From: Hyperoodon ampullatus
Taxonomy: Eukaryota; Chordata; Mammalia; Artiodactyla; Ziphiidae
DNA: 64,000 nt
Direction: 5' to 3'
NCBI GenBank assembly: GCA_949752795.1
Contig: OX457074.1
Coordinates: 6,957,527-7,021,526, forward strand
Of the stretch, positions 44,225-54,587 are shown piece after piece. The notes beneath the pieces were generated by a model. That model made no database searches. It had not been told where the DNA came from and saw only the letters and a list, made by a program, of their open reading frames with translations. A program made the translations under genes and the position numbers. Each line of letters opens with the position of its first letter. Position 1 is the stretch's first letter.

Positions 44225-44353
44225 GCCAATTTTGAGAAGATTGAAAATGAACTGAAGGAAATCAACACAAACCAGGAAGCTCTGAAGAGAAATTTCCTGG
44301 AACTGACTGAATTAAAATTTATACTTCGCAAAACTCAGCAGTTTTTCGATGAG
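44225..44353 (+). CDS. ATP6V0A1: ATP6V0A1 coding exon 4, residues 99-141
   Basis: It encodes [20 protein letters not shown] to [12 protein letters not shown], the second stretch of heptad-patterned coiled coil in the N-terminal stalk. The acceptor is CTGTAG. The donor GAG|GTCAGA is weak, with C at +3 where A or G is usual. It ends in phase 0, just before the alternative acceptor region of the next exon. Confidence 0.96.
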
Positions 44354-45339
44354 GTCAGACTATTATTTCTTTTAATATTTGAGCAGCTGATATTACACCA
44401 GCACAAGTGGGCCATATTTTTATTCCAATAATTATTTTAATTTGCTAGTTTGAAAGCAATACCATTTCTGCACCCTGTTTTAGTTGAAGAAATGTCAGAT
44501 TATGTTCCATTTTTCATGCAGTACACAGCCAGCCATGGTTTTGTATGATTTTGCATTTTCAGCAATTTTTCATCTCAAGATGGGGAAAGGAACCCTAAAG
44601 TAGTTGTATAAACATAGTTAGATGAAATTTTTACATTTTAAGGTAAGTATATGCTTAAAGTTGAAGCAACAGGAAACAGTTATACATGAAATTATAACAA
44701 AGGTTTAATCTCCAAACCTTTTGTCGTTAAATTTTAATTTTTATCCTCTATGTTTGCTTGTCAACCTTTGAGCACATTTTTAAGTACTCCAGATTGCACA
44801 TCACACTTAATTTTTCAAGAGCTTTTCTTTATGTTGTTTGGAAAATTGGTAGGGTGCCTGTTTGAAATTCCTGGATTTTCATATAAACTCAACTTTATTA
44901 CCTTGTAGGGAAAAAATGTTAATAAGTTCCTGGGTTAAAAATGTAGGTGACTAAGTTGCCAGGTGACAGCTTGCTGAGGTGATCCCATGGAAAGGATTGG
45001 AATAAGCCTTTCAGAAGGCTTCCTTCTCCTAATTAAACCTGAGGAGGAGTCTTAGCTTTCAGCCTGGACGTGCTTTTTCTGATGGCCTAAAATATGGGTA
45101 ACTGTCTTTTCAGTAGGTGTCTTTGCCACCAGATTAACAACAGCAGATATTTCAGAGATTGTCCCAGTCACTCTTCAGTGTACCTTCCCATAAGTTCTTT
45201 ATTTCCTTTGCTCAACAACAACAAAAATGAGCAAAGCTTTTGAAAAATAGAAGGTCCATTTTAGTTAGCATCTTATATGTCCTCAGTTTTACTTTTAATT
45301 TCTGTCTTTTGAGGAAAGAATTACTCTCACTGGTTCTCT

Positions 45340-45530
45340 AGCCTGGAGCAGGGGGTTGCCAGCTAGCAACATTAGCCTCACCTGGGAACTGGTCAGAATG
45401 CAAATTTTCAGTCCTCACACGAGACTTTTTCAATCAGAAACTCTGAGGGTGGTGCCCAGCCCAGCAGTCTGTTTTCACAAGGTGATTCTGAAGCATGCTA
45501 GTGTGAGAACCGCGGGGCTAGAGAAAGTCA
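45340..45530. repeat. MER5A-like hAT relic
   Basis: TTAGCCTCACCTGGGAACTG, then TCAGAAACTCTGAGGGTGG and AGGTGATTCTGAAGCATG, are typical of MER5-type non-autonomous hAT copies. Confidence 0.65.
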
Positions 45531-45851
45531 GCTGAAGATGTGATACATTCCTTAGTAACTAAGGATGTGACTCAGAGAAGCCATGCTAATTAAAAGGGTC
45601 TCTTGGAGCCAGGGAAAGGAGAAAAGCTCAGGAATTTAATTGCCCAGTCTTCCTGAGAATCAGGATCTGGCTACATACCAGGAGAGGGTTGGTGTGAATA
45701 TTCAGTTTGCTCACTGAGTTGAGAGTTTTGAGACTGATGGTGACTTCTTTCACCAGTCCCCGATATCACATTAAAGGGTGTGGGGCAGTGCGATTAACTC
45801 TTTCCAGGTGTTACAGGTCTTTTGCAGCAGGCACGGCCACTTACGCCCAGT

Positions 45852-45857
<6 letters not shown>

Positions 45858-45882
<25 letters not shown>

Positions 45883-46074
45883 GTGGTACGCGGGCCTCCC
45901 ACTGTTGTGGCCTCTCCCGCTGCCGAGCACAGGCTCCGGACGCGCAGGCTCAGCGGCCATGGCTCACGGGCCCAGCCGCTCCGCGGCATGTGGGATCCTC
46001 CCAGACCGGGGCACGAACCCGTGTCCCCTGCATCGGCAGGCGGACTCCCAACCACTGCGCCACCAGGGAAGCCC
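45858..46074 (-). mobile_element. CD-type SINE
   Basis: Antisense copy with an exact 14-bp duplication CGCCCAGTGGTTTT at 45844-45857 and 46075-46088. It is one of the least diverged copies. Confidence 0.95.
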
Positions 46075-46594
46075 CGCCCAGTGGTTTTGATGAACAAATA
46101 AACTGGAATTCCAGTGTACTCACTGTGAAAACATTATTGTGTTTATACTTGTTAATTCACAGAGCATGTGAAGAGCACCTACTGTTTGTAAAGCATAAGA
46201 TGGGTAAGACATGGTCCCTTTGTTCAAGGAATATGTCACTTACTCATATCAGGAAACATCCCTGAACACAGTGCCTCCCTGTGCTCACAGACGTGTGCTT
46301 TTCTATACATGTCCAAGCTGCTGCCCACAGATCCAAAGTAAATCTGGCCTCAAGGTCAAAGCTCAGTTACTTTCATCATTATTTGGGACTTAATTCTTTT
46401 ACCCTCTCTCCTCTTTCTTTCCCTTTGGATATAGCCTTTAGTTTACTGCTGGGATGTTGCTGAGACGTATGAAAATGTTTTTCATAACCTCCTGCGTTTA
46501 AGGATTGGGATAGGCTTCCTAGTCTAGTTCATTCTGGTAGAAATTCTGAATAAAGACTGACAAATGGACTCCCTTAATGGAAATAGTTTTTTAA

Positions 46595-46838
46595 ACTGCT
46601 AATTTTATGATTAAAAAAATAGTAAAAACAAGAGGATATATAAAGTAGATAACTAATAAGGACCCACTGTATTGCACAGGGAACTCTTCTCAGTACTCTG
46701 TAATGACCTATATGGGGAAAGAATCTTAAAAAGAGTGGATATATGTATGTGTATAACTGATACACTTTGCTGTACAGCAGAAACTGACAAAACATTGTAA
46801 ATAAACTATACTCCAATAAAAAATTTTTAAAAAATAAG
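46595..46838 (+). mobile_element. L1 3' end fragment
   Basis: Sense L1 3' end, from AGGATATATAAAGTAGATAA to CTCCAATAAAAAATTTTTAA. Confidence 0.8.
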
Positions 46839-49512
46839 GGTAACCACTTGGCAAGATGATATATGAAGATTTTAAAATTGTAGCTATGGGCTTAGGAATT
46901 TTCTTTGTGGTTAATAGGTCTAAACATGAAATACTCATCCTGAGAAGGCAGGCATGACCTTCACGCCCTATCCATTTTGTATTGTTTTCTCCCTCCTACT
47001 CGTGCAAAACATTTGTTTTTAATCTCTGGAAGTACTTTTGAGCACGAGGCCTGGGCTATGAGCGGTTCTTCTGTTGCTTTCGGCATCAGCCCCTGTCACT
47101 CCCCTGTGAGGAGTCTTCTGGCGAGCACCACTCCTCCTTTTCTCTACTAGTGCCCAGTCAGTGTCTTGCCCGCTCTTACCATTAGCTCTTAGTCTCAGCC
47201 AGGTCCCTTTCACTAGCCCCTGCCCTGCTGTGGCCATACAGCAGTCTCAGGTGTCACTGCCACGATAGGAGACAAGGCCTCACAGAGTTAAGCACGTCTG
47301 CACATGCGAGGGCACGCTTTACTTAATGCAAGAAATAAGGAAACTTGGGACCCTCAAATCTCAGAGATGTAGAATTTCATGAGACTTGCTTCCATGCCTG
47401 CCTGAGATGATAATGTTTGCAAGTGGCCTGAAACACTACCAATTTTAAACCCTTCTTTTTTAATATAATTTGGTGAATATGATCAGTAATTTACAATAAT
47501 GAGTTAGCAGAAAATGGCTAAATCAGAAGATGATTCTTTGCATCTCCAGGCATAGGGGTTATGATTGGCCAAGGGTGTAGAAAGGGAAAAGTAAACATAT
47601 ATTGAATATTCTTATGATTTATAATGATTAAAAATTTGATTTAGCCATTTCTTATCCAGAGCATTTAAAATGACTTATTAATGATTATCCTTTTCTCAGT
47701 CTTCTTGCTTATGAAGAACTATAAGAGCTGGAGAGATTTCTCTGCATCTTTTACCATAAGCACCATAACATATGAGAGCGTAAAGAAGACTGGAAAAGTA
47801 ATGGTTAATGGCATGCAGATCCCTGCCTTCCTTTCCTTCTGAGTTTTCCATCCATCTGCTTTCTTTACTTTTGTTTCCCATCTGCCATCTCCTTTGGGGC
47901 TTGAGTGAATACCTTAGGTGAAGAAATATAATTTCTTTCTCAATGTAGATGGAAACGGAAGTGTTTGCTCTTGGTAATGTAGCTTGAACTGGATGTGCCG
48001 CTTATACTGAAGTGCAGAAATAGAACTACTGAGTTCTGATACTTCCTTTTTTCAAGGCATGGTTTTAGAATTCTGACTGGGGGAAGGGGTAAATCAGCAG
48101 GCATAGCAAGTAATTTAGAAGAACCTTGGCAGTACTTTTATTAGAGAACCCAGAGTAGTATTTAGATACTTGATGACATGGTTTTCAATATTGCTTTAAA
48201 GGCCCTCAGTTAGTGGTTGTGGACATCTAGTTTCTCATCAGGCACAATTATTTCATTTGACAAATTTTAACTTTCCTCTCTAAGACTTAGGATTCTTAAG
48301 TATGAAATAGTGAAATTATTAATTAGAATATTATTGCAAATTTCTATTTAATTTTAATTCTGTTGGGGTTGTTTTGTTCTTTTGTTTTTTTAATTCCCAG
48401 AGAATTCTGGATATACTTTTTGGAGTAGTCTAGTTGCTAAACACTACTTGCTGTTCCATCAGTTTTCCCCTTTAGAGCACATACGTTTGCACCGAGTCTG
48501 ATCTTTATGGTTTGCGTAAACCAGGTCTTGTGAACCATGTAGGGAAGTAGACAGGAGGCTTGTGGGTAGTAGTCAGTTTCACTGGTTTTTGGCAAGGGAC
48601 ATCCTAAGAGCAAGTTGAAAGGCAGTAGGCACCTGGATCCTCGAAACAAGTTGCCTGTGACTTGCAGTCAGCTGATCTGATTTTAAGTAGAAACAAAAAG
48701 AGCCCCGTAAGCTTCCATTTGAGGGCAAGTGGTAACCTGTGCCCCCATTATCTCATCTTAAAGTTTTCCAAATCTCATGACAGTATTTCTCTGCAGTTCT
48801 GGTGTACCCAGTGCCTATCCTTCCTTTTTTTTTTTTTTTTTTTCCTTTTGGTTGTTGAGAGTAGATCCTGCTTCTAGAATTTACTTCCCAAACAATTGCT
48901 TTCACTTGTTTGGACTTTCAGACTTATCATCTGGTTTATACTCAGTTCCCCACCCCCCACCCTTTGACTTTACACTTATGGTCCTATGACTTTATCAAGA
49001 GGGGCTCCCACGTGGCATTTTTTCGATAGTGGGGTTGACAGAAATAGAATCAAATTGAAATTTAGAGTGAAAATGATAGAGAAAAATTCTCTTGATTTTT
49101 TGTTTAGTTTTGCTTTTGAAAAGGAAGATTATTCTGGCTTACTTCTAGTCTTTGGTCAAACACGTAGTGCATGGATATTGAAGTTGGGGAGGTCAGTCAG
49201 TGGAGAAGTCAGTTGGCCTTCATTTTTTAGGGTAGCTTCTCCTTCCTGATGAGAGGAAAGGTGGTACGATGTATTATGAAGAGAGAGGCTAGGAAATGTA
49301 GACCTACATCTGAGAAGATCCTGCTCCTCTTTCATTTTATTGTATAAACTGTCATGGTGGAAATCATTTTAAATCTAAACAATCAAACTAGTCCACATGC
49401 TCTATATTGGCTTATTATCTGTTACTTTTTCTTCACTTCACTTGATTTAGATTGTTGGCTTAAGCTATGTTCTCAAGAATCCTGAAACTGTAAAGCCTAC
49501 GTGAACTTTTTT

Positions 49513-49740
49513 TTTTTTTTTTTTTTGCTGTACGCTGGCCTCTCACTGTTGTGGCCTCTCCCATTGCGGAGCACAGGCTCCGGAAGTGCAGGCTCAGCGG
49601 CCATGGCTCACGGGGCCAGCCGCTCCGCGGCATGTGGAATCTTCCCGGACCAGGGCACGAACCCGTGTCCCCTGCATCGGCAGGCGGACTCTCAACCACT
49701 GCGCCACCAAGGAAGCCCTTTCCTTTTTTTTTTTTTTTTT
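49513..49740 (-). mobile_element. CD-type SINE with a second T tract at its 5' end
   Basis: Antisense copy between CTACGTGAACTTTTT (about 49498) and CTGCGTGAACTTTTT (49741). An additional pyrimidine run, TTTCC followed by 16 T, stands between the SINE 5' end and the right duplication. Confidence 0.9.
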
Positions 49741-50061
49741 CTGCGTGAACTTTTTATAATATTCCTAGATTCCTGGTCAGAAACTAGAACATTCATATAT
49801 GTTTTCACTTTTCCTTCCCTTTATTGATGCAACAGAGAGGCTCATGCCTGCCCAGCTATCGTGCTTCTTATCCTTTTGGACAAAGAAATACTCTTTAAAT
49901 CCCATAGTTTGGAGCATTTTTTACAGTGTTCATGCTGAAAGTTCTCATGTTCTGAATTTTTAAGAGCGTGGAAAACTTAGAAATCTGGAGATGCCCCTTC
50001 TATCTTTCTCCTGTTCAAGACGGTGACAACGCCTTGCTTTCTTCCTTAGAAAGAGAGTCTC

Positions 50062-50194
50062 GGGAGGGAGACGCAAGAGGGAAGGGATATGGGAACAGAT
50101 GTATATGTATAGCTGATTCACTTTGTTATAAAGCAGAAACTAACACACCATTGTGAAGCAATTATACTCCAATAAAGTTGTAAAAAAAAAAAAT
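50062..50194 (+). mobile_element. Very short 5'-truncated L1 insertion
   Basis: Only the last 130 bases of an L1 3'UTR, ending AATAAAGTTG plus A tail, with an exact 10-bp target-site duplication AGAGAGTCTC at 50052-50061 and 50195-50204. Confidence 0.9.
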
Positions 50195-50695
50195 AGAGAG
50201 TCTCCATCTTTTGCATTCTTACCCAGAGAAAATTCTAGCTTGTAGCTGCCTGGAAAGTTGGTGTTGAATGTATCTGCAGCGCTGCCTTGTTTTTGCTCGA
50301 AAGGAAGAAACACTTTAGCTTCTATCCATATGCAAAGGTATTTCTTGGTACTTTAATGGCTCATTCAGGGAAACATAAGAGAAAAAATGGTTTCCACCAA
50401 GTAACAGATTTATACAGGTGTTACCATCATTTAATGTTTTTTCCTTTATTCCTTATTTCTAAAACCATTTCCCCAGATGCTTTACTGGGGTAATTCTGCT
50501 TCCTTTACCTCTTGTTTCTTTCCTTTGTTTTCTTCCCCTGTTCTTTTTGTCTTCTTTTTGGAGGTATGTCTTCTCTTTTGGTGTTTTTTGTTTTTTTTTT
50601 TTTTTATCTTTATTTTCTGAACTTATCTCCTGGTTCCTCGTTCCCTGCATGCCACTAACTATTTTCATTAGATATTAATTGATTTGTGAATTCAG

Positions 50696-50799
50696 GCTGA
50701 ATTGCATCATCAGCAGATGGCGGATCCAGACCTGTTGGAAGAATCCTCATCCCTCTTGGAGCCAAGTGAGATGGGAAGAGGCACGCCTTTAAGACTTGG
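50696..50799 (+). CDS. ATP6V0A1: ATP6V0A1 coding exon 5, residues 142-176
   Basis: The acceptor is GTGAATTCAG and the donor TTGG|GTATGT, ending two bases into codon 176. It encodes AELHHQQ, then MADPDLLEESSSLLEPSEMG and RGTPLRL, an acidic, flexible loop. A second usable acceptor, CATCATCAGCAG at 50716, would remove exactly 21 bases (AELHHQQ) and keep the frame. From memory, mammalian a1 transcripts do differ by this short insert. Confidence 0.96.
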
Positions 50800-51325
50800 G
50801 TATGTACCACTTCAGCCGTCTGTACTCAGTGGGGTCATGTTCATTTTTGCTTTTCAAAAGAGCGGTGAGGCTGGGCATTCACTTGCTTCCAGGATGCCCT
50901 CTCTTCTGAGCCCATTGCGAAGTGTTGCTAAGTCGCTTTGGATTTGGTTCCTGAGTTGTTCTGTCAACCCTCTGCTGAGTCCAGGAATCAGACTTTGGCA
51001 GCCCTTTTTTTTTTGTGGTACGTGGGCCTCTCACTGTTGTGGCCTCTCCCGTTGCGGAGCACAGGCTCCGGACGCGCAGGCTCAGTGGCCATGGCTCACG
51101 GGCCCAGCTGCTCCGCGGCATGTGGGATCTTCCCGGACTGGGGCACGAACCCGTGTCCCCTGCATCGGCAGGCGGACTCTCAACCATTGCGCCACCAGGG
51201 AAGTCTTGGCAGCCCTTTTGATATAACAATGCATATCCTCCTGTTGGGCGTCTTTGCCCCCTGCTCTCACTTTCCTCCCATACCGTGGCGTGGAATAGTT
51301 CCCAATCTGGCTCTTCTCCCCACAG
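50800..51325 (+). other. ATP6V0A1: ATP6V0A1 intron 6 (526 bp), with SINE
   Basis: A short intron, 40 percent of which is a single antisense CD SINE (51009-51205) and its duplication. It ends CTTCTCCCCACAG. Confidence 0.93.
51009..51205 (-). mobile_element. CD-type SINE in a short intron
   Basis: Antisense copy with an exact 14-bp duplication TTGGCAGCCCTTTT at 50995-51008 and 51206-51219. Its T tract is only nine bases long, counted with the duplication. Confidence 0.95.
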
Positions 51326-51452
51326 CTTCGTGGCTGGTGTGATTAACCGGGAGCGCATCCCTACTTTTGAGCGCATGCTTTGGCGGGTGTGCCGGGGGAA
51401 TGTGTTCCTGCGGCAGGCTGAAATCGAGAACCCCCTGGAGGATCCTGTGACT
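51326..51452 (+). CDS. ATP6V0A1: ATP6V0A1 coding exon 6, residues 176-218
   Basis: It encodes FVAGVINRERIPTFERMLWR, then VCRGNVFLRQAEIENPLEDPVT. The pattern G-V-I-x-R-E-R-I-P-x-F-E-R-M-L-W-R-x-x-R-G-N is a signature of the distal lobe in all eukaryotic subunit-a proteins. It ends in phase 0 at ACT|GTAAGA. Confidence 0.98.
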
Positions 51453-53302
51453 GTAAGACAAGGAAATTGCGTCTCATGGAGTAGGTCTTGTAAAGGGAGC
51501 TCAGAGCAGGTGCCACCTGAACCTGACCCTCCCATGGAGGAGCCCTTAGGTTTACTCTGCTTTGATCTATGAATTTGAAGGGCTGCTCTTTTCCTCTTTA
51601 CCTCCATCACATGTGTACATACAATGTATATGTGACATATACATATATATTTTCAAGCTTTACCCGTGTAGGTATTATTTTGATTAGAAGTATGTTTTTT
51701 CCAGTTATTTTAAACTTTAGCTTTATATGTTTTCTGTTACTTATCTGGGACCAAAAGAAAATTAACTTTCTATGAAAATTAACTTAAAGATATCTAGTTC
51801 CAAGTCTGGTAACATCCATATCTAAAAAGAGGAGAGATTTCCTAAACTGTGATCTTTATAAGCTGATGAAACTTTAATTGGTAAAGTTTTTTGTCTACTT
51901 GTTTGTTGGGAGTTTTAGGAACTTAGTTTAAAGATTTATATTGTACAAGATGGGATGATCTTCCCCACCCAATGCTTTGGAAAGTAGAAGTAGCTTAGCA
52001 TCTTGGCATTTGACATAATGGGAGAGAGTTCTTAGCATAAACCTACATTTAGAATGTGAGTCCTAATTTCAGGGATGACAAGCAAAGAAGATTAAATGTT
52101 CTGCAAAAAATTTATTTCACTTTGGTATTAGTATTATTTAGAAACCTGGAGTTGGTTTTTATGTTCTCAAGTGTCTTTTGGGTTTCTTAAATTAGTGTTC
52201 TTTTTTCTACCTAAGAAGAGAGGTTGAATTATGAGGCTTCTCAGAGTCGGTGGGTCATACAACTAGAAATGATCCTGGTAAATGGATCTTCTCCTTGGTA
52301 CCGAGTAGGGGTGTGGTGACACTTAGGTTACGGTGAGTGTCTCCTTACACAGAGAAGCAGTATTATGGTCTTACTGAAGGCTGTCCTTGGGTTGTAGAGA
52401 CATTGTAGTCAGCAATCACACCTAGTGTGGAGCTGTTCTCAGGAATATTCAGCCAAGTTCCTGGGCAACAGAAACATTATTTTATCAACAAATCGAGTAA
52501 GGGAGGGTCTGGATATCTACAGCAGAGCAGCTGTGCGAAGAATGTGCTCCAGTTTATTCCTAGAGAACTTAGGAATTTCAGACTCTTGAGCCTTACTTTC
52601 TTCACTCCTTCACTCTTCTTCCCTCCTTATCCTCCTATAATTTTGTTTGTTTTCCTGTAACAAAAGCTCTATAGGAATAGGAGAAAATACAGGCAACCGG
52701 AGACAATTCTGGTTGACACTCACTATAGCTTATTTTCTTCATCTTTCCTTCTAGCCTTTGCCTCATACTTCAGGTATAAACTTGGTATTTGGAATGGATT
52801 GCCTTCCTCCCTGCCCCCTAAGGTGTAAATGGGCATGAATCATGAGATTCTGCATCAGCATTCTTCCCAACTACTCAGTTCCTTGTAGTTATTCAGCCCC
52901 CTTTATCTGGAGTTTCTAAGCATGGGAATAGGCAGGGATGGCTTCCTTCTCTTTGCTCTTCTCTGTACTTATGTCATTTAGGCAATATAAGATGTATTCA
53001 GTTTAAAGTTGAATTGGTAAATAGGGCTAAATTCTTCTAAGAAGAGAATCATCTTTGCATCCATGTCAATCTCCTGGTTGAGTTGAAAAACAAGTACAGA
53101 AAGATTTTTGCGAATCAGAGGTTACAGGGCAAATGTTCTCGTAGTGAGCTTAAGAAATGGATTGAGGGTAGTGGTTAAAATACACAGTTGCCATATCCTT
53201 AAAAGATTCCAGTTGTTTCTATATCACCAAGAAAGTAAGTTACTTAAGAAGTTTTCTTCTGGATTATAAGTCTGAATTCTTGGTTTTTGGTTTGGGGCCT
53301 AG
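51453..53302 (+). other. ATP6V0A1: ATP6V0A1 intron 7
   Basis: 1.85 kb of unique sequence with no recognised repeat or gene. The acceptor is TTTGGGGCCTAG. Confidence 0.75.
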
Positions 53303-53385
53303 GGAGACTACGTGCACAAGTCTGTGTTCATCATTTTCTTCCAAGGCGATCAGCTGAAAAACAGAGTCAAGAAAATCTGTGAAGG
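53303..53385 (+). CDS. ATP6V0A1: ATP6V0A1 coding exon 7, residues 219-246
   Basis: It encodes GDYVHKSVFIIFFQGDQLKN, then RVKKICE, a beta strand of the distal lobe with the conserved K-S-V-F-I-I-F-F-Q-G pattern. The donor GAAGG|GTAAGA leaves codon 246 with two bases. Confidence 0.97.
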
Positions 53386-53548
53386 GTAAGAGGAAGGTGC
53401 CTCCCCTGAGGGTGCATCCAAGCCACCTATTATTAAGCCTAGAGAATAGAGAAACACAAACCCTGTTAGTTCACCTTGACACGGTGAATATATCTTTTAA
53501 TAATGTTAAGGTTATTTTAAACAATGAGAAATGGCCTAAGTTTATTTT

Positions 53549-53787
53549 ATTTTTTATTTATTTTATTTATTTTTTTGTTTTTTTTGTTTTGTTTTGCGGT
53601 ACGTGGGCCTCTTACTGTTGTGGCCTCTCCCGTTGCGGAGCACAGGCTCCGGACGTGCAGGCTCAGTGGCCACGGCTCACGGGCCCAGCCGCTCTGCAGC
53701 ATGTGGGATCTTCCCGGACCGGGGCACGAACCCGTGTCCCCTGCATCGGCAGGTGGACTCTCAACCACTGCGCCATCAGGGAAGCCC
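53549..53787 (-). mobile_element. CD-type SINE
   Basis: Antisense copy with an exact 14-bp duplication CCTAAGTTTATTTT at 53535-53548 and 53788-53801. Confidence 0.95.
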
Positions 53788-54127
53788 CCTAAGTTTATTT
53801 TTTTAGACTGTCAAAATCACAATTTCCTTTTCTTAGAAAAAGTAATTAGGACTCACGATTTATAAATTCTACATTGTTCTGGGACAATGGGTCTTCATAC
53901 CTAGCAGTGTACCATAGGCACTGTGCCCTTAAACTCTTCTGAAATTCTGCTCATGAGATCTTTTCTCCATGCCATTTTTCTCCAGCAATTTATCATGTAA
54001 TTTGTATCACTGTTTCTTTTTCTTTTTTTTTTTTAATCTAAAGGAATTTAATAGCTACACAGAATGTCAAAACAGTTCACATGTTGCTGCTCTATCTGTA
54101 GGCTCCTTCCCATAAATAGTTATTATT

Positions 54128-54351
54128 ATTATTATTATTATTTTTTTTTTTTTGCGGTACGCGGACCTCTCACTGTTGTGGCCTCTCCCGTTGCGGAGCA
54201 CAGGCTCCGGCTCCGGACGCGCAGGCTCAGCGGCCATGGCTCACGGGCCCAGCCGCTCCGCGGCATGTGGCGTCTTCCCGGAGCGGGGCACGAACCCGTG
54301 TCCCCTGCATCGGCAGGCGGACTCTCAACCACTGCGCCACCAGGGAAGCCC
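54128..54351 (-). mobile_element. CD-type SINE with TTA-repeat tail
   Basis: Antisense copy. An exact duplication AAATAGTTATTATT stands at 54114-54127 and 54352-54365. The tail became a (TTA)n tract, and GGCTCC is duplicated inside (GGCTCCGGCTCCGG). Confidence 0.95.
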
Positions 54352-54493
54352 AAATAGTTATTATTGATTAGTGCATCAGTCTGAACGAATCCTGTTTGGG
54401 TCCTTCTCGTAGGTTAACATTACGTTCTGAGATTGCTTAAGTCGGCTACGGTAAAGCATTTCAGTGTTTCTCAGGCTGCGTCTGCACTTCCAG

Positions 54494-54587
54494 GTTCCGG
54501 GCCTCACTCTATCCCTGTCCCGAGACGCCACAGGAGAGGAAGGAGATGGCTTCTGGAGTTAACACCAGGATTGACGATCTCCAAATG
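54494..54587 (+). CDS. ATP6V0A1: ATP6V0A1 coding exon 8, residues 246-277
   Basis: It encodes FRASLYPCPETPQERKEMAS, then GVNTRIDDLQM, containing the conserved L-Y-P-C-P motif. It ends at ATG|GTACAC in phase 0; the C at donor +4 is less usual. Confidence 0.97.

Larger units (their letters stand above)
44354..50695 (+). other. ATP6V0A1: ATP6V0A1 intron 5 (6.3 kb)
   Basis: Contains a MER5A-like relic, two CD SINEs and two L1 3' ends, listed separately. Long unique parts (44354-45340, 46840-49500) show no gene. Confidence 0.85.
53386..54493 (+). other. ATP6V0A1: ATP6V0A1 intron 8 with two antisense SINEs
   Basis: 1.1 kb, with two antisense CD SINEs (53549 and 54128) making up about 40 percent. 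The acceptor TGCACTTCCAG follows a poor pyrimidine tract. Confidence 0.88.

Noticed and set aside
45707..46265. Several 100-150-codon open frames with shared peptide phrases
   Set aside because: All are translations of the CD SINE in different frames. The recurrent peptide (for example RHVGSSRTGARTRVPCIGRR) marks the repeat, not a gene family.
50879..51610. 243-codon minus-strand open frame
   Set aside because: It is the shadow of an ATP6V0A1 exon plus an antisense SINE; the SINE part gives the same translation as dozens of other SINE copies.
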